DNA of 64,000 nt from Jiangella sp. DSM 45060 (GCF_900105175.1 NZ_LT629771.1:1178001-1242000); one strand, 5' to 3'; counted from the first letter of the stretch, positions 16,257-25,380 are shown. Translations and numbers: made by a program. The notes: generated by a model not told the origin, from the letters alone.

Positions 16257-17257
16257 TTCTCCATCCGGACGCGCGGGTCGAGGAGGCGGTACGAGAGGTC
16301 CACGAGCAGGTTGATCACCACGAAGATCGCCGCGAACAGCAGCACCGTGCCCTGCACGAGCGGCAGGTCCCGGTTCGAGATCGCCTCGACGGTGAGCCGC
16401 CCGAGGCCGGGCCAGCTGAACACCTGCTCGGTGAGGATCGCGCCCCCCAGCAGCGACCCGACCTCCAGCCCGACGACGGTGACCACCGGCAGCGACGCGT
16501 TGCGCAGCCCGTGCGACAGGACGGCGCGGGTCGGGCCGTACCCCTTCGCCGTCGCGGTGCGCAGGTAGTCCGACGACAGCACGTCGATCAGCGACGAGCG
16601 CAGCAGCCGGGCGACGACGGCGACCGAGTACACCGCGAGCGTGACGGCCGGCAGCACGAGGTGCGCGAACGTGCCGTACCCCGAGGCCGGCAGCACCTGC
16701 AGCTGCACCGCGAACACCAGGATCAGCACGATGCCGACCCAGAACGCCGGCGTCGACTGGCCGACCAGGACCAGCGCCATGATGCCCTTGTCGGCGGCCC
16801 GGCCGCGGCGCATGGCGGCGGCGATGCCGGCCGGCACGGCGATGACCAGCGCCACCGCCAGCGCCGACACCGCGAGCAGCGCCGTCGCGGGCAGCCGGTC
16901 GGCGATCACCTCGGAGACCGGCTGGTTGTAGAAGATCGAGTCGCCGAGGTCGAGCCGGACCAGTCCGGCCAGGTAGTCGCCGTACTGCACGAGCAGCGGC
17001 TGGTCCAGGCCGAGTGTCGCCGCCAGCTGGTCGGCCTGCTCAGCGGTGGCGTCCGGCGGCAGCAGCAGCGCCAGCGGGTCGCCGGAGATGCGCACCAGCA
17101 GGAACGTGCCGGTGGCGGCGAGGAACATGACGATCAGCGCCGACAGCAGCTTCGAGCCGACGCCGAGCAGGACGGCGCGGGTGCGGCCCGGCCGCGGCGG
17201 GGCGGACGCCGGCGGTGCGGGCGTGGCCTCGCCGGCGAGGACGGTGCGCTCAGTCAT
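16253..17257 (-). CDS. Dipeptide-type ABC transporter permease (DppB-like), 334 aa
   Basis: The protein begins with a long Ala/Pro-rich cytosolic tail, then the helix LIVMFLAATGTFLLVRISGD and the DppB-specific LGLDQPLLVQYGDYLAGLVRLDLG. The EAA loop reads RTATAKGYGPTRAVLSHGLRN. About six membrane helices are predicted. The tail of ~30 residues before the first helix is longer than usual. Its start overlaps the end of the binding-protein gene by 8 bases, making the whole ABC set one tightly packed operon. Confidence 0.93.
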   Translation of the reverse strand: MTERTVLAGEATPAPPASAPPRPGRTRAVLLGVGSKLLSALIVMFLAATGTFLLVRISGDPLALLLPPDATAEQADQLAATLGLDQPLLVQYGDYLAGLVRLDLGDSIFYNQPVSEVIADRLPATALLAVSALAVALVIAVPAGIAAAMRRGRAADKGIMALVLVGQSTPAFWVGIVLILVFAVQLQVLPASGYGTFAHLVLPAVTLAVYSVAVVARLLRSSLIDVLSSDYLRTATAKGYGPTRAVLSHGLRNASLPVVTVVGLEVGSLLGGAILTEQVFSWPGLGRLTVEAISNRDLPLVQGTVLLFAAIFVVINLLVDLSYRLLDPRVRMEK

Positions 17258-18818
17258 CGTTCACCTCCGCGCGGTCCATCGCCAGCGCGCCGGTGACGTT
17301 GGGCCGCCAGGCGACCCGGTCGTTGTGCACCAGGATGGTGTCGATCTGGTACAGGAACACGAACGGCGCCTCCTCCTCGAGCAGCCGCTGCAGCTCGGCG
17401 AAGGCCGCCCGCCGCTGGTCCGGGTCGACCGACAGCTCCTCGGCGTCGATCAGCGCGTCGGCCTCGTCGGAGGTCCACCGGCTCTGCCGGCGGTCGCGGC
17501 GCACGTTCGACTGCACGTTGCTGGCGCCGTCGAGCGTCCAGCCGGTGCTGGCGGCCAGGTAGACCGGTCCGAGCGCGCGCCGGTTGTCCGACGTCAGCCG
17601 CTCGGAGTAGATGGCCGGGTCGAGCAGCTCGACCCGCGCGTCCACGCCGACCCGGGCCAGCAGCCCGGAGATGGCCTGGGCGACGAACGCGTCGTTGTTC
17701 GACGCGGTGAGCGTGGTGCGGAAGCCGTCCGGGTGGCCGGCCTCGGCCAGCAGTTCGCGGGCCCGGTCCAGGTCGCGGGTGTACGGCTGGACGGAGTCGT
17801 CGAACCCGAACGACTCGCGCGGGATCATCGTCGGCACCTCGCGGGCCTTGCCGTCGAGCACCGCCTCGATCAGCTGCGGGACGTCGACGGCGTGGTTGAG
17901 CGCCTGGCGCACCCGCTTGTCGGAGAGCACCGGGTCCTCGGTGTCCAGCGACAGGTACGACGTGCGGATGCCGGGGTGGTTGCTGATCCGGACGCCCTGG
18001 TAGCCCTGCAGCTGCAGCGCGGCGTCGGGGACCAGGCCGGTGACGAGGTCGACCTCGTCGCTCTGCAGCGCGGCCAGCGCCGACGCCGGGTTGGGGATCG
18101 GCTTGAAGATCAGCCGGTCGACCGGCGGCGGCCCGGCCCAGTGGTCGTCGTACGCCGCCAGCTCGACCTGCACGGCGCGCTGGTACTCGACGAACCGGAA
18201 CGGCCCGCACCCGACCGGGTGCTCGGCGAACCCGGCGTCGCCGGTCTCCTGGAGGTAGGCCGGCGGCACCATGACGCCGCCGAACAGCGACAGCTTCTCC
18301 GGGATGATCGGGTCCGGCTGGCTGGTGTTCAGGTGCACGGTGTACGGGTCGACGACGGTGACGCCGGTGACGTAGCGCAGCTCGACGATGGGCGAGGCGG
18401 TGTCCGGGTTCAGCAGCCGCTCGATGCTGAACCGGACGGTCTCGGCGTCGAACGGCTCACCGTTGTGGAAGGTGACGCCCTCGCGCAGCCGGAACCGCCA
18501 GGTGAGGTCGTCGACCGCGGTCCACTGCAGCGCCAGCCGCGGCACCAGCTCGTTGTGCTCGTCCCGGCCGGTCAGCGTGTCGAAGAGGTTGATCAGCACG
18601 TTCATCGAGGGCATGTCGCCCTGCTTCTGCGGGTCCAGCGTGCGCGGCTCGCCGGCCTGCGACACCCGCAGCGTGCGCCGTCCGGATTCCGTCGCCGGGC
18701 CGGAGCCGCACCCGGTCAGCAGGCCGGACAGCGCGACGGCGGGCACGGTGAGGCCGGCCAGCCGGAGCACGGACCGCCGGCTGAGGCGCCGGTCCGGTCC
18801 CGATGCGGTTGCGTCCAT
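17250..18818 (-). CDS. ABC transporter substrate-binding lipoprotein, family 5, 522 aa
   Basis: This is an extracytoplasmic peptide/nickel/opine-type binding protein. The signal has twin arginines (RRLSRRSVLRLAG), an apolar core and the lipobox LLTGC, so it is probably a Tat-exported lipoprotein anchored after Cys. Family 5 features include RTLDPQKQGD and the VDDLTWRFRLREGVTFHNGE segment. The ligand is not readable from sequence; the adjacent IclR and serine hydrolase genes suggest an amide, ester or peptide-like compound. ATG 18818 is preferred over TTG 18827. The gene opens the operon, opposite the IclR gene across a 68-base regulatory gap. Confidence 0.93.
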   Translation of the reverse strand: MDATASGPDRRLSRRSVLRLAGLTVPAVALSGLLTGCGSGPATESGRRTLRVSQAGEPRTLDPQKQGDMPSMNVLINLFDTLTGRDEHNELVPRLALQWTAVDDLTWRFRLREGVTFHNGEPFDAETVRFSIERLLNPDTASPIVELRYVTGVTVVDPYTVHLNTSQPDPIIPEKLSLFGGVMVPPAYLQETGDAGFAEHPVGCGPFRFVEYQRAVQVELAAYDDHWAGPPPVDRLIFKPIPNPASALAALQSDEVDLVTGLVPDAALQLQGYQGVRISNHPGIRTSYLSLDTEDPVLSDKRVRQALNHAVDVPQLIEAVLDGKAREVPTMIPRESFGFDDSVQPYTRDLDRARELLAEAGHPDGFRTTLTASNNDAFVAQAISGLLARVGVDARVELLDPAIYSERLTSDNRRALGPVYLAASTGWTLDGASNVQSNVRRDRRQSRWTSDEADALIDAEELSVDPDQRRAAFAELQRLLEEEAPFVFLYQIDTILVHNDRVAWRPNVTGALAMDRAEVNDD

Positions 18819-18860
18819 GGCGGACAAGAGTGGCGCAACGTTCAGCTACATGTAAGTCCC

Positions 18861-18877
18861 GTTCCGTATGTCGGAAC
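18861..18877. promoter_or_regulatory. IclR-type operator in the divergent binding-protein/iclR gap
   Basis: GTTCCG (18861-18866), TATGT, then CGGAAC (18872-18877) form a perfect inverted repeat with six-base arms, of the shape IclR proteins commonly bind. It lies 10-20 bases before the iclR start and would cover the -35 region of a promoter whose -10 box is TAGGAT (18883-18888). Control of both the iclR gene and the ABC operon is inferred. Confidence 0.6.
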
Positions 18878-18886
18878 GCTGCTAGG

Positions 18887-19597
18887 ATGTGCGACGTGAC
18901 CGAGGCCTTACCACTGCCGCCGTCGGGCGGGTCCGTCGAGAAGGCGTTCGCGCTGGTCGCCGAGTTGGCGGCCGGTGCGGGCCCGCAGCGGCTCGGCGAC
19001 CTCGCCGCGCGCGTCGGCATCACCAAACCGACCGCGCACCGGCTGCTGCGGTCGCTGACCGCGCTCGGCTACGTCCGCCCGCTCGGCGCCGGTGCCTACA
19101 CGGTCGGCCCCGCGCTGGTCGGCGTGGCAGCCGCGACGCTGGGCGCGCTGAAGGACCGGCCGCTGGTCCGCCGCAGCCTCGACGACCTGCACGTGCGCAC
19201 CGGCCTGACCACGTCGTACGCCATCCGGTCCGGCGCCGCGGCCGTCGTCGTCGACAACGTCGAGCCCGATCAGGCCTACCGCGTCTCGCCCCGGCTGGGC
19301 GTGCCGGTGCCGCTGGACGACTGCGCGGCCGGGGTGGCCATGCTGGCCGCCGCCGAGGGCACGGCCCTGCCCGGTGGCTACGCCTACGACGACGGCGAGC
19401 CGGTGCGCTCGCTGGCCGCGGCCGTCACCCACCACCGCGGCGCGGTGGCCGGCGCGCTGGTCGTCAGCGGGCTGAGCTTCACGCTGAACGCCGAGTCCGC
19501 CGGCGTGCTCGGTCCGCTGGTCGCCGAGCAGGCCCGGCTGCTGTCGGCGACGCTGCAGGCCATGCTGCCGCCCGAGGCCGCCGAGGGCATCGCGTGA
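18887..19597 (+). CDS. IclR-family transcriptional regulator, 236 aa
   Basis: The N-terminal winged helix reads SVEKAFALVAELAAG, QRLGDLAARVGITKPTAHRLLRSLTALGYV and the wing AYTVGPALVG. The effector domain follows (LHVRTGLTTSYAIRSGAAAVVVDNVE), then DDCAAGVAMLAA and the late LVVSGLSF. It probably senses the compound carried by the divergent peptide-type importer. ATG 18887 is used here, but the -10-like TAGGAT overlaps it; GTG 18896 would be a leaderless start and may be the real one. Its stop overlaps the following gene by GTGA. Confidence 0.88.
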   Translation: MCDVTEALPLPPSGGSVEKAFALVAELAAGAGPQRLGDLAARVGITKPTAHRLLRSLTALGYVRPLGAGAYTVGPALVGVAAATLGALKDRPLVRRSLDDLHVRTGLTTSYAIRSGAAAVVVDNVEPDQAYRVSPRLGVPVPLDDCAAGVAMLAAAEGTALPGGYAYDDGEPVRSLAAAVTHHRGAVAGALVVSGLSFTLNAESAGVLGPLVAEQARLLSATLQAMLPPEAAEGIA

Positions 19598-20631
19598 GCG
19601 CCGCGCGCATCGAGGCGCTGCTGGCCCGCGCCCGCGACGAGCGGGTGTTCTCCGCCGCGGCGTGGTCGGTCGGGACGGCGGACGGCGAACTGGCCGGCGG
19701 GGTGCTCGGCACCCGGTCGTGGGACGGTCCGGCGCTGGAGCGCGGCGACCTGTTCGACCTCGCCTCGGTGACGAAGCCGATCGCCGGGCTGGCCGTCATG
19801 GCGCTGCTCGAGGAGGGCGCGCTGACGCTCGGCACCACCGTCGGCGACCTGCTGCCGTTCTTCCGCGGCTCGACCAAGGAGGCGCTGACCGCCCGCGACC
19901 TCATGCTGCACACGTCCGGGCTGCCCGGCCAGGTCCCGATGTACCGCGACCACCCGACCCGCGAGGCCATGCTCGACGGCTTGTGGACGCTGCCGCCGCG
20001 GCGGCCGCCGGGGGAGGCCGTCGAGTACTCGTCGCAGGGCCTCATGCTGCTCGGGATGATGGCCGAGGCGGCGGCGTCCGCCACCCTGGACGTCCTCGTC
20101 GAGCGGTACGTCGCGGCGCCGGCCGGTGTGTCGTCGCTGCGGTTCGCGCCCGGTCCGGGGGAGCGCGAGCGGTGCGTCGCCACCGAGGACTGCCCGTGGC
20201 GCGGCCGCGTCGTCACCGGCGAGGTGCACGACGAGAACGCCGTCGTGCTCGGCGGGGTAGCCGCGCACGCCGGGCTGTTCGGCGGCGTCGACGACCTCGC
20301 CCGGCTGGGCCGCGCGCTGCTGGCCAATCGCACCGAGCGCGTGCTGCTGCACCCGGCGACGTTCGCGGCGATGACCCGCCCGCGCACAGTGCACCTCGGC
20401 GAGGTCCGCGCGCTCACCTGGCAGGGCTACGACGACACCGGCTCACCGGCCGGCGACCTCGTGGGGCCGGCGACGTTCGGCCACACCGGGTTCACCGGCA
20501 CCAGCCTGTTCGCCGACCCCGAGCTCGGCCGCTACTTCGTGCTGCTCACCAACCGCGTGCACCCCAGCCGCGCGGGCGCCGGCATCGTCGCCGTCCGCCG
20601 CGCGTTCCACAACCTCGCCGTGCTCAGCTGA
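19594..20631 (+). CDS. Class C beta-lactamase-type serine hydrolase, 345 aa
   Basis: The active-site motifs are SVTK (58-61; Ser nucleophile and Lys), YSS (145-147; usually YxN or YxS) and GHTG near residue 295 (equivalent to KTG). The family includes esterases, D-aminopeptidases and amide hydrolases. There is no signal peptide, so it acts in the cytosol, which argues against antibiotic resistance. Coupled to iclR by a GTGA overlap and opposite the peptide-type importer, it probably hydrolyses the imported compound. It converges on the TAXI gene, overlapping it by 8 bases. Confidence 0.88.
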   Translation: MSAARIEALLARARDERVFSAAAWSVGTADGELAGGVLGTRSWDGPALERGDLFDLASVTKPIAGLAVMALLEEGALTLGTTVGDLLPFFRGSTKEALTARDLMLHTSGLPGQVPMYRDHPTREAMLDGLWTLPPRRPPGEAVEYSSQGLMLLGMMAEAAASATLDVLVERYVAAPAGVSSLRFAPGPGERERCVATEDCPWRGRVVTGEVHDENAVVLGGVAAHAGLFGGVDDLARLGRALLANRTERVLLHPATFAAMTRPRTVHLGEVRALTWQGYDDTGSPAGDLVGPATFGHTGFTGTSLFADPELGRYFVLLTNRVHPSRAGAGIVAVRRAFHNLAVLS

Positions 20632-21391
20632 GCTCGCCGAGGGCCTGCTCCGCGCCCGGGTGAAGCGGGATCGGGTCGATCTCCGTCGCCACCGACGCGT
20701 CGATGTCGGCGGCCGCCGCGTCCGTCCCGTACGTCTCGGCCGGGATCTCGCCCTCGGTGTAGACGGGGTTGATCTCCTGCAGCGCGGGCAGCAGCGGCGT
20801 GATGTCGACGAACGCGATGTCGTCGCCCATGGACGTGAACAGGTCGGTCATCGCGGCGGTGGGCAGGCCGCCGGACCACACCAGCCCGTCGATGGAGCCG
20901 TCCTTCATGCCGTCGACGGTCTTGGTGAGGTCCAGCCGCTGCGCCTGCACGTTGCTCGCGGGGTCCAGGCCGGCCGCCTCCAGCAGCCGGTGCGCGATGA
21001 CCTCGGTGCCGGAGTTCGGCGACCCGGTCGAGATGGTCCTGCCGGCCATGTCCTCGATCGACGTGATCCCGGAGTCGGCGCGCACCACCACCTGCGTGTA
21101 GTTGGGGTAGATGCGCCCGAGCGCCGACACCGGCTGCGGCTCGTCGAACGCGGCGGTCCCCTCGGTGGCGTCGGCGGCGGTGTCGGCCAGCGAGAAGGCG
21201 AGGTCGTAGTCGCCGGCCACCAGCTGCTGGATGTTCTGCACCGACGCGCCGGTCTCGGCCGCCGTCGCGGTGATGTCGGTCTCGTCGCCGATCAGCTGCG
21301 CCAGGCCGCCGCCGAGCGCGTAGTAGACGCCGGTGGAGTTGCCGGTCGCGAGCAGTCCTGCCACCAGCCGGGTGACGACGCGAGTTCTCAT
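20624..21391 (-). CDS. TAXI-family TRAP solute-binding protein with damaged N-terminus, 255 aa
   Basis: The mature fold is a TAXI binding protein: ATGNSTGVYYALGGGLAQLI, TAAETGASVQNIQQL, GSPNSGTEVIAHRLL and the terminal PLHPGAEQALG. The start (ATG 21391, good SD GAGAGGAGC) gives only MRTRVVTRLVAGLLA before the mature domain, so most of the apolar signal core and any lipobox are missing compared with family members of ~310-340 residues. An in-frame N-terminal deletion is likely and export doubtful. It overlaps the truncated permease gene by ATGA, suggesting that the whole TRAP system has decayed. Confidence 0.75.
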   Translation of the reverse strand: MRTRVVTRLVAGLLATGNSTGVYYALGGGLAQLIGDETDITATAAETGASVQNIQQLVAGDYDLAFSLADTAADATEGTAAFDEPQPVSALGRIYPNYTQVVVRADSGITSIEDMAGRTISTGSPNSGTEVIAHRLLEAAGLDPASNVQAQRLDLTKTVDGMKDGSIDGLVWSGGLPTAAMTDLFTSMGDDIAFVDITPLLPALQEINPVYTEGEIPAETYGTDAAAADIDASVATEIDPIPLHPGAEQALGELS

Positions 21392-22555
21392 GTCGAAAGC
21401 TCCTCTCGGGTCGACGACGTGACTCGATGTACGACGACGGCGGCGGCGAGCACGCCGGCGCCGAGCGCGCGGCGGACGATCCAGCCGCCGGCGGCCGCGG
21501 CCAGGGCGGCGACGGCGACCGCCGAGACGGCGACGGTCCAGGCGACGTCGCCGGCCGGGCGTTCCAGCAACAGCGCCGAGCCGTTGTCCGTCAGCACGAA
21601 CGCCAGCGGCACCAGGAACGCCGGCAGCGCGTACTTGCACGCCTGCCACATCGTCGCGATGACCCGGCCGCCGGTGATCGCCGCCGACGCGACCGCCGCG
21701 AGCGCCGTCGGCGGCGACACCTCGGACAGCACGGAGAAGTAGAAGATGAACATCGCGACGGCCGGCGCGGGCACGTCGAGGTCCAGCAGCGCCGGGCCGA
21801 TGACCACCCAGCTGATGATGAACGACGCCGTCACCGGCACCGCCAGCCCGAGCACCAGGATCGCGACCGCGGCCAGCACCGCGCTGAGCACCAGCACGAC
21901 GGTCGCGTTGTCGGAGACCGCGGACGCGGTGTCGACGAGCAGGTCGGACAGCACCTGGCCGAGACCCGTCTTGGTGATCGTCGAGACGATGATCCCGGCG
22001 GCGGCGCACACCGCGGCCACCGGCAGCACCGAGCGCACGCCGTCGGACAGCGACAGGTAGAGCACGCGCGCCGTCTCGGCGGCGACGCCGGCCCAGTCGC
22101 GGCCGCGCCGCCGCACGACCGCGTCGACGATGCCGAACCCGACGGCGACGGCGGTCGCGTAGACGACGGCGCGGAACGGCGTCAGGCCCGCCGCCAGGAA
22201 CGCGACGATGACGCCCAGCGACAGGACGTGGTAGCCGGAGCGCGCCAGCAGCCGCCACGGGTTCTTCCGCTCCACCTCGACGGCCTCGACGCCGGCCTTG
22301 CGCGCGTCGATCTCGATCGCCAGCACGATGCCCAGGTAGTAGAGCAGCGTCGGCACCAGCGCCCACACCAGCACGTCCAGGTACGAGACGCCGAGGTACT
22401 CGGCGATGATGAACGCCGCCGCGCCCAGCGTCGGCGGCGACAGGATCGCGCCGATGCCCGAAGCCGCCAGCATGCCGCCGGCGTTCTCGCGCGGGTAGCC
22501 GGCCTTGCGCAGCACCGGCCACGTCACCGCGCCGAGGCCGACCGCCGTCGCGATC
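21388..22555 (-). pseudogene. TRAP transporter fused permease, N-terminal half missing
   Basis: About 390 residues match the C-terminal large-subunit part of fused TRAP permeases: VTWPVLRKAGYPRENAGGML, GIGAILSPPTLGAAAFIIAE, the hydrophobic helix run, and FSVLSEVSPPTALAA. Complete fused permeases are ~650-700 residues. Homology stops at about 22550-22555, in the middle of the motif that precedes TWP, and the frame then runs into the antisense of a mannitol dehydrogenase tail (residues VHVVEEERRDRR are not permease-like). A GTG at 22593 could still initiate, but the product lacks the small subunit and the first half of the large one. Confidence 0.8.
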
Positions 22556-23058
22556 CGGCGATCTCGACGTTCCTCCTCGACTACATGGACCACGAGGCGA
22601 CGCCGACGCTGCGGCCGGTTCCAGGCGTCGACCTCGCGGCGTACAAGCGCACGCTCATCGAGCGCTACCGGAACCCGGACGTGCGCGACACCCTCGCCCG
22701 GCTGTGCGCCGACTCGTCCAATCGGATCCCGAAGTGGCTCGTCCCGGTGATCCGTGAGCAGGCGTCACGTGGCGGCCGGCTCCGGAACTGCGCCGCGATC
22801 GTCGCGAACTGGGCCCGGTATGCCGAGGGGGTCGACGAACACGGCGAACCGATCGACGTCGTCGACACGCACAAGGACACGCTGGTGCCGCTGGCCCGGA
22901 CGCAGCGCGACAATCCGACGGCGTTCATCGAGCAACGGCAGTTCTTCGCCGACCTCGTCGATCATCCGCCGTTCGTCGAGGCGTACACGAGCACCCTGGC
23001 CGCACTGCACCATGTCGGTTCACGCACGACGCTGGAGCGACTGGTCAACGGCACGTAG
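22552..23058 (+). pseudogene. Mannitol dehydrogenase family, C-terminal fragment
   Basis: The frame from 22552 encodes DPAISTFLLDYMDHEATPTL, then VPGVDLAAYKRTLIERYRNP, VRDTLARLCADSSNRIPKWL and a normal C-terminal end at TAG 23058. This is the last ~170 residues of a polyol (mannitol/fructuronate) dehydrogenase, including the region of the catalytic-domain lysine helix. The Rossmann half is absent because homology begins exactly at the junction with the truncated TRAP permease on the other strand. No start codon or SD fits the fragment. It is a rearrangement remnant. Confidence 0.82.
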
Positions 23059-23194
23059 GCGGTGCCTCGGCGCCGCCGCAGCGCAGACCTGGCGCCGTTG
23101 CGGAACTTGGCGATCATCGCACCGCTCACGGCAGCCGCCGCGCCAAATCGACCATCTCCATAAACTCTTAATATAAAAGCGCTATGCTTCAGGC

Positions 23195-23653
23195 ATGGGT
23201 CGTCAAGCCACCGCTCCTGGCGCGTCCGCCGCCATCGGGGCAGCCCTCTACGGGCTGGCCACCAGGGCTGTGAGACGCCTTCCGCGCGATATGAGCCTGA
23301 CGTCCGCCGCCACCCTGGCGACCCTGCACAGGACCGGCCCGCGGCGCATCACCGATCTGGCCGCGATCGAGGGCGTTACCCAGCCCGCGATGACCGTGCT
23401 GGTCCGGGTGATGGAGGAGTCCGGCCTGGTCGAGCGGCGAGGCGACGCGTCCGACAAGCGGGTCACGCTGGTTTGTCTGACCGAGGCCGGCGCGTCGTAC
23501 GTTCAGACGCGACGCCAGGCGGGCGCCGATGCGTTCGCGCGGCTGATCGACGATCTTGCCGACGACGAGGTCGATGCCCTGGTGGCGGCACTTCCGGCGC
23601 TGGCGCACCTGGCAGAGCTCGAAAGCCAGGACCGTGAGGGGCCGAAACGGTGA
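23195..23653 (+). CDS. MarR-family transcriptional regulator, 152 aa
   Basis: This MarR winged helix has MSLTSAATLATLHRTGPRRI, TDLAAIEGVTQPAMTVLVRVMEESGLVE as the recognition part and the wing RRGDASDKRVTLVCLTEAG with the conserved D-x-R. It overlaps the start of an MFS exporter gene by GTGA and most likely represses the pair until a toxic ligand binds. An AT-rich stretch just upstream (23161-23190) contains TATGCT (23183-23188), 6 bases before the ATG, with no SD, so the mRNA may be leaderless. The 136 bases between the mannitol dehydrogenase remnant and this gene hold no other feature I can support. Confidence 0.9.
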   Translation: MGRQATAPGASAAIGAALYGLATRAVRRLPRDMSLTSAATLATLHRTGPRRITDLAAIEGVTQPAMTVLVRVMEESGLVERRGDASDKRVTLVCLTEAGASYVQTRRQAGADAFARLIDDLADDEVDALVAALPALAHLAELESQDREGPKR

Positions 23654-25053
23654 CGGGGCGCACCCTGGAGCGGTCCGAGACGCGGATGCTGGTCCCCGCC
23701 CTGCTGTTCATCGCACTGGTTGTGGCGGCGGTCGCCAGCCTCGGGACGCCGCTGATCACCAGTGTGGCGACCAGCTTCCACGTCTCGCTCGACAGCGCGC
23801 AGTGGACGCTGACCGTCGCACTGCTCAGCGGCGCCGTCGCCACGCCCGTCCTCGGCCGGCTCGGCGCCGGCCCGCACCGACGGGCCACGATCCTCGCCAC
23901 GCTGGCGATCGTCGTCGTCGGCAGCGCGCTGACCGTGCTGCCGCTGCCGTTCGCGTGGCTGCTGGCCGGCAGGGCGGCCCAAGGTGTCGGGCTCGGGCTG
24001 ACGGCGCTGATGATGGGCGTGGCCCGGGACCACCTCCCCGAGGAGCGCAGCACGGCGACGATCGCCCTGATCTCGGTGGTCTCGATCATCGGGGCCGGCG
24101 TCGGCTACCCGCTGGCCGCACTGCTCGCTGAGCTCGGCGGGGTACGGGCCGCCTACGGGCTCGGCCTGGTCGTCACCGCCGCCGCCCTCCTGACCGCGTG
24201 GCGCTCCATGCCCGAAGCCCCCGCAGGCCGCTCCGCCCGCGTGGACGTGGCAGGCGCGGTCGTCCTGGCCGCTGCGCTGCTCCTGGTGCTTGTCCTCGCC
24301 GGCGAACGGGATCTGTGGAGCCGGCACCTCGCCGCAGCGGCGGGCCTCGCCGTCGCCGCGGTGGTGCTGCTGTGCGTCTGGGCCGTCATCGAGCTGCGCA
24401 GCACGACACCCCTGGTCGACGTACGGGCGTTGCGGCACCCGGCGGTCGCCGGGGCGAACCTCGCCATGTTCGTCGGCGGGATCGGCATGTACCTCCTGCT
24501 CACGCTCATCACCCGGTACGCGCAGACGCCGCACGGCGCCGGCTACGGCTTCGGGCTGACGACCTTCGTCGCCGGGCTGGTCCTCATCCCGTTCTCGGTG
24601 CTGGGGTTCGTCGCCGGCAAACTCACGCCCCGGGCCCGGACGCGGATCGCCGACCCCCTGCTCCTGGCCGGCAGCGCCGTCATCGTCGGCGGCGGGTTCA
24701 CCGTGTTCGCGGCGGCCCGGTCGGACCTGGCCGACCTGTTCGTGGCGATGGGCGTGCTCGGCTTCGGCGTCGGCGGCTTCTCAGCCGCCATGCCCGGCGT
24801 CATCCTGGCCGTCACCCCCAAGCGAGAAACGTCGAGCGCCATGAGCTTCAACTACGTCGTCCGCAGCGTCGGGTACTCCCTGGGCAGCGCCATCGGCGGC
24901 CTGATCCTCGCCGCGGGCACCGGCCCCGGCCATCTCTTCCCCGACGCCAGCGCCTACACCACCGCGGCGCTGGTCGGCATCGGCGCGATGGCGATCACGA
25001 CGCTGACAAGCCTCGCTCTCGCCCGACGACGCTCGTCCGAGACCAACCCGTAA
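23650..25053 (+). CDS. MFS multidrug-type transporter (DHA2-like), 467 aa
   Basis: This is a major facilitator with about 14 predicted helices. It has the early LFIALVVAAVASLGTPLI, the motif-C-like region LISVVSIIGAGVGYPLAALLAE and a long central loop after the sixth/seventh helices. VTAAALLTAWRSMPEAPAGR, then the pair of extra central helices (VVLAAALLLVLVLAG, LAVAAVVLLCVWAVIEL), point to the 14-helix drug:proton antiporter subfamily. GTG 23650 is coupled to marR. It probably exports a toxic organic compound. Confidence 0.9.
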   Translation: MTGRTLERSETRMLVPALLFIALVVAAVASLGTPLITSVATSFHVSLDSAQWTLTVALLSGAVATPVLGRLGAGPHRRATILATLAIVVVGSALTVLPLPFAWLLAGRAAQGVGLGLTALMMGVARDHLPEERSTATIALISVVSIIGAGVGYPLAALLAELGGVRAAYGLGLVVTAAALLTAWRSMPEAPAGRSARVDVAGAVVLAAALLLVLVLAGERDLWSRHLAAAAGLAVAAVVLLCVWAVIELRSTTPLVDVRALRHPAVAGANLAMFVGGIGMYLLLTLITRYAQTPHGAGYGFGLTTFVAGLVLIPFSVLGFVAGKLTPRARTRIADPLLLAGSAVIVGGGFTVFAAARSDLADLFVAMGVLGFGVGGFSAAMPGVILAVTPKRETSSAMSFNYVVRSVGYSLGSAIGGLILAAGTGPGHLFPDASAYTTAALVGIGAMAITTLTSLALARRRSSETNP

Positions 25054-25086
25054 GTCAGATGCACTCATCTCAACACTGGAGGTTCC

Positions 25087-25380
25087 ATGCCCAAGGGCTA
25101 CTGGGTCAGCGTCTAGCCCGCCATTTCCGACCCCGAGGGGCTGACCGACTACAACGAGCTGGCGGGTCTGGCCGTCCGGGCCGGGGGCGGGCGCGTCCTG
25201 TCCAATTTCGGTCGAGTCGTCGCCCACGAGGCCGGAATCACCGAACGCGTCGTTCTGATCGAGTTCGACAGCTTTGAACAGGCGGTCGCGGCATACGAGA
25301 GCGAGGCATACCAGAAGGCGCTGGTGGCTCTCCCCGACGGCTTCGAGCGCGACTTCCGCATCGTCGAAGGCATCGACTGA
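25087..25380 (+). pseudogene. DUF1330 protein gene interrupted by an in-frame TAG
   Basis: A perfect SD (GGAGG) and ATG 25087 open MPKGYWVSV, followed by TAG at 25114-25116 (codon 10). The same frame then continues PAISDPEGLTDYNELAGLAV, HEAGITERVVLIEFDSFEQA, YESEAYQKALVALPDGFERD and IVEGID to TGA 25380: a complete DUF1330 domain of normal size (98 codons). In intact relatives an amino acid, often Tyr, stands at the TAG position, so a single TAC/TAT to TAG change explains it. No alternative start with an SD lies just downstream. It follows the MFS gene by 33 bases. Confidence 0.8.

Noticed and set aside
19594-20631. Antibiotic-resistance beta-lactamase
   Set aside because: No signal peptide, YSS in place of YAN, and catabolic context with IclR and an importer point to a cytosolic hydrolase.
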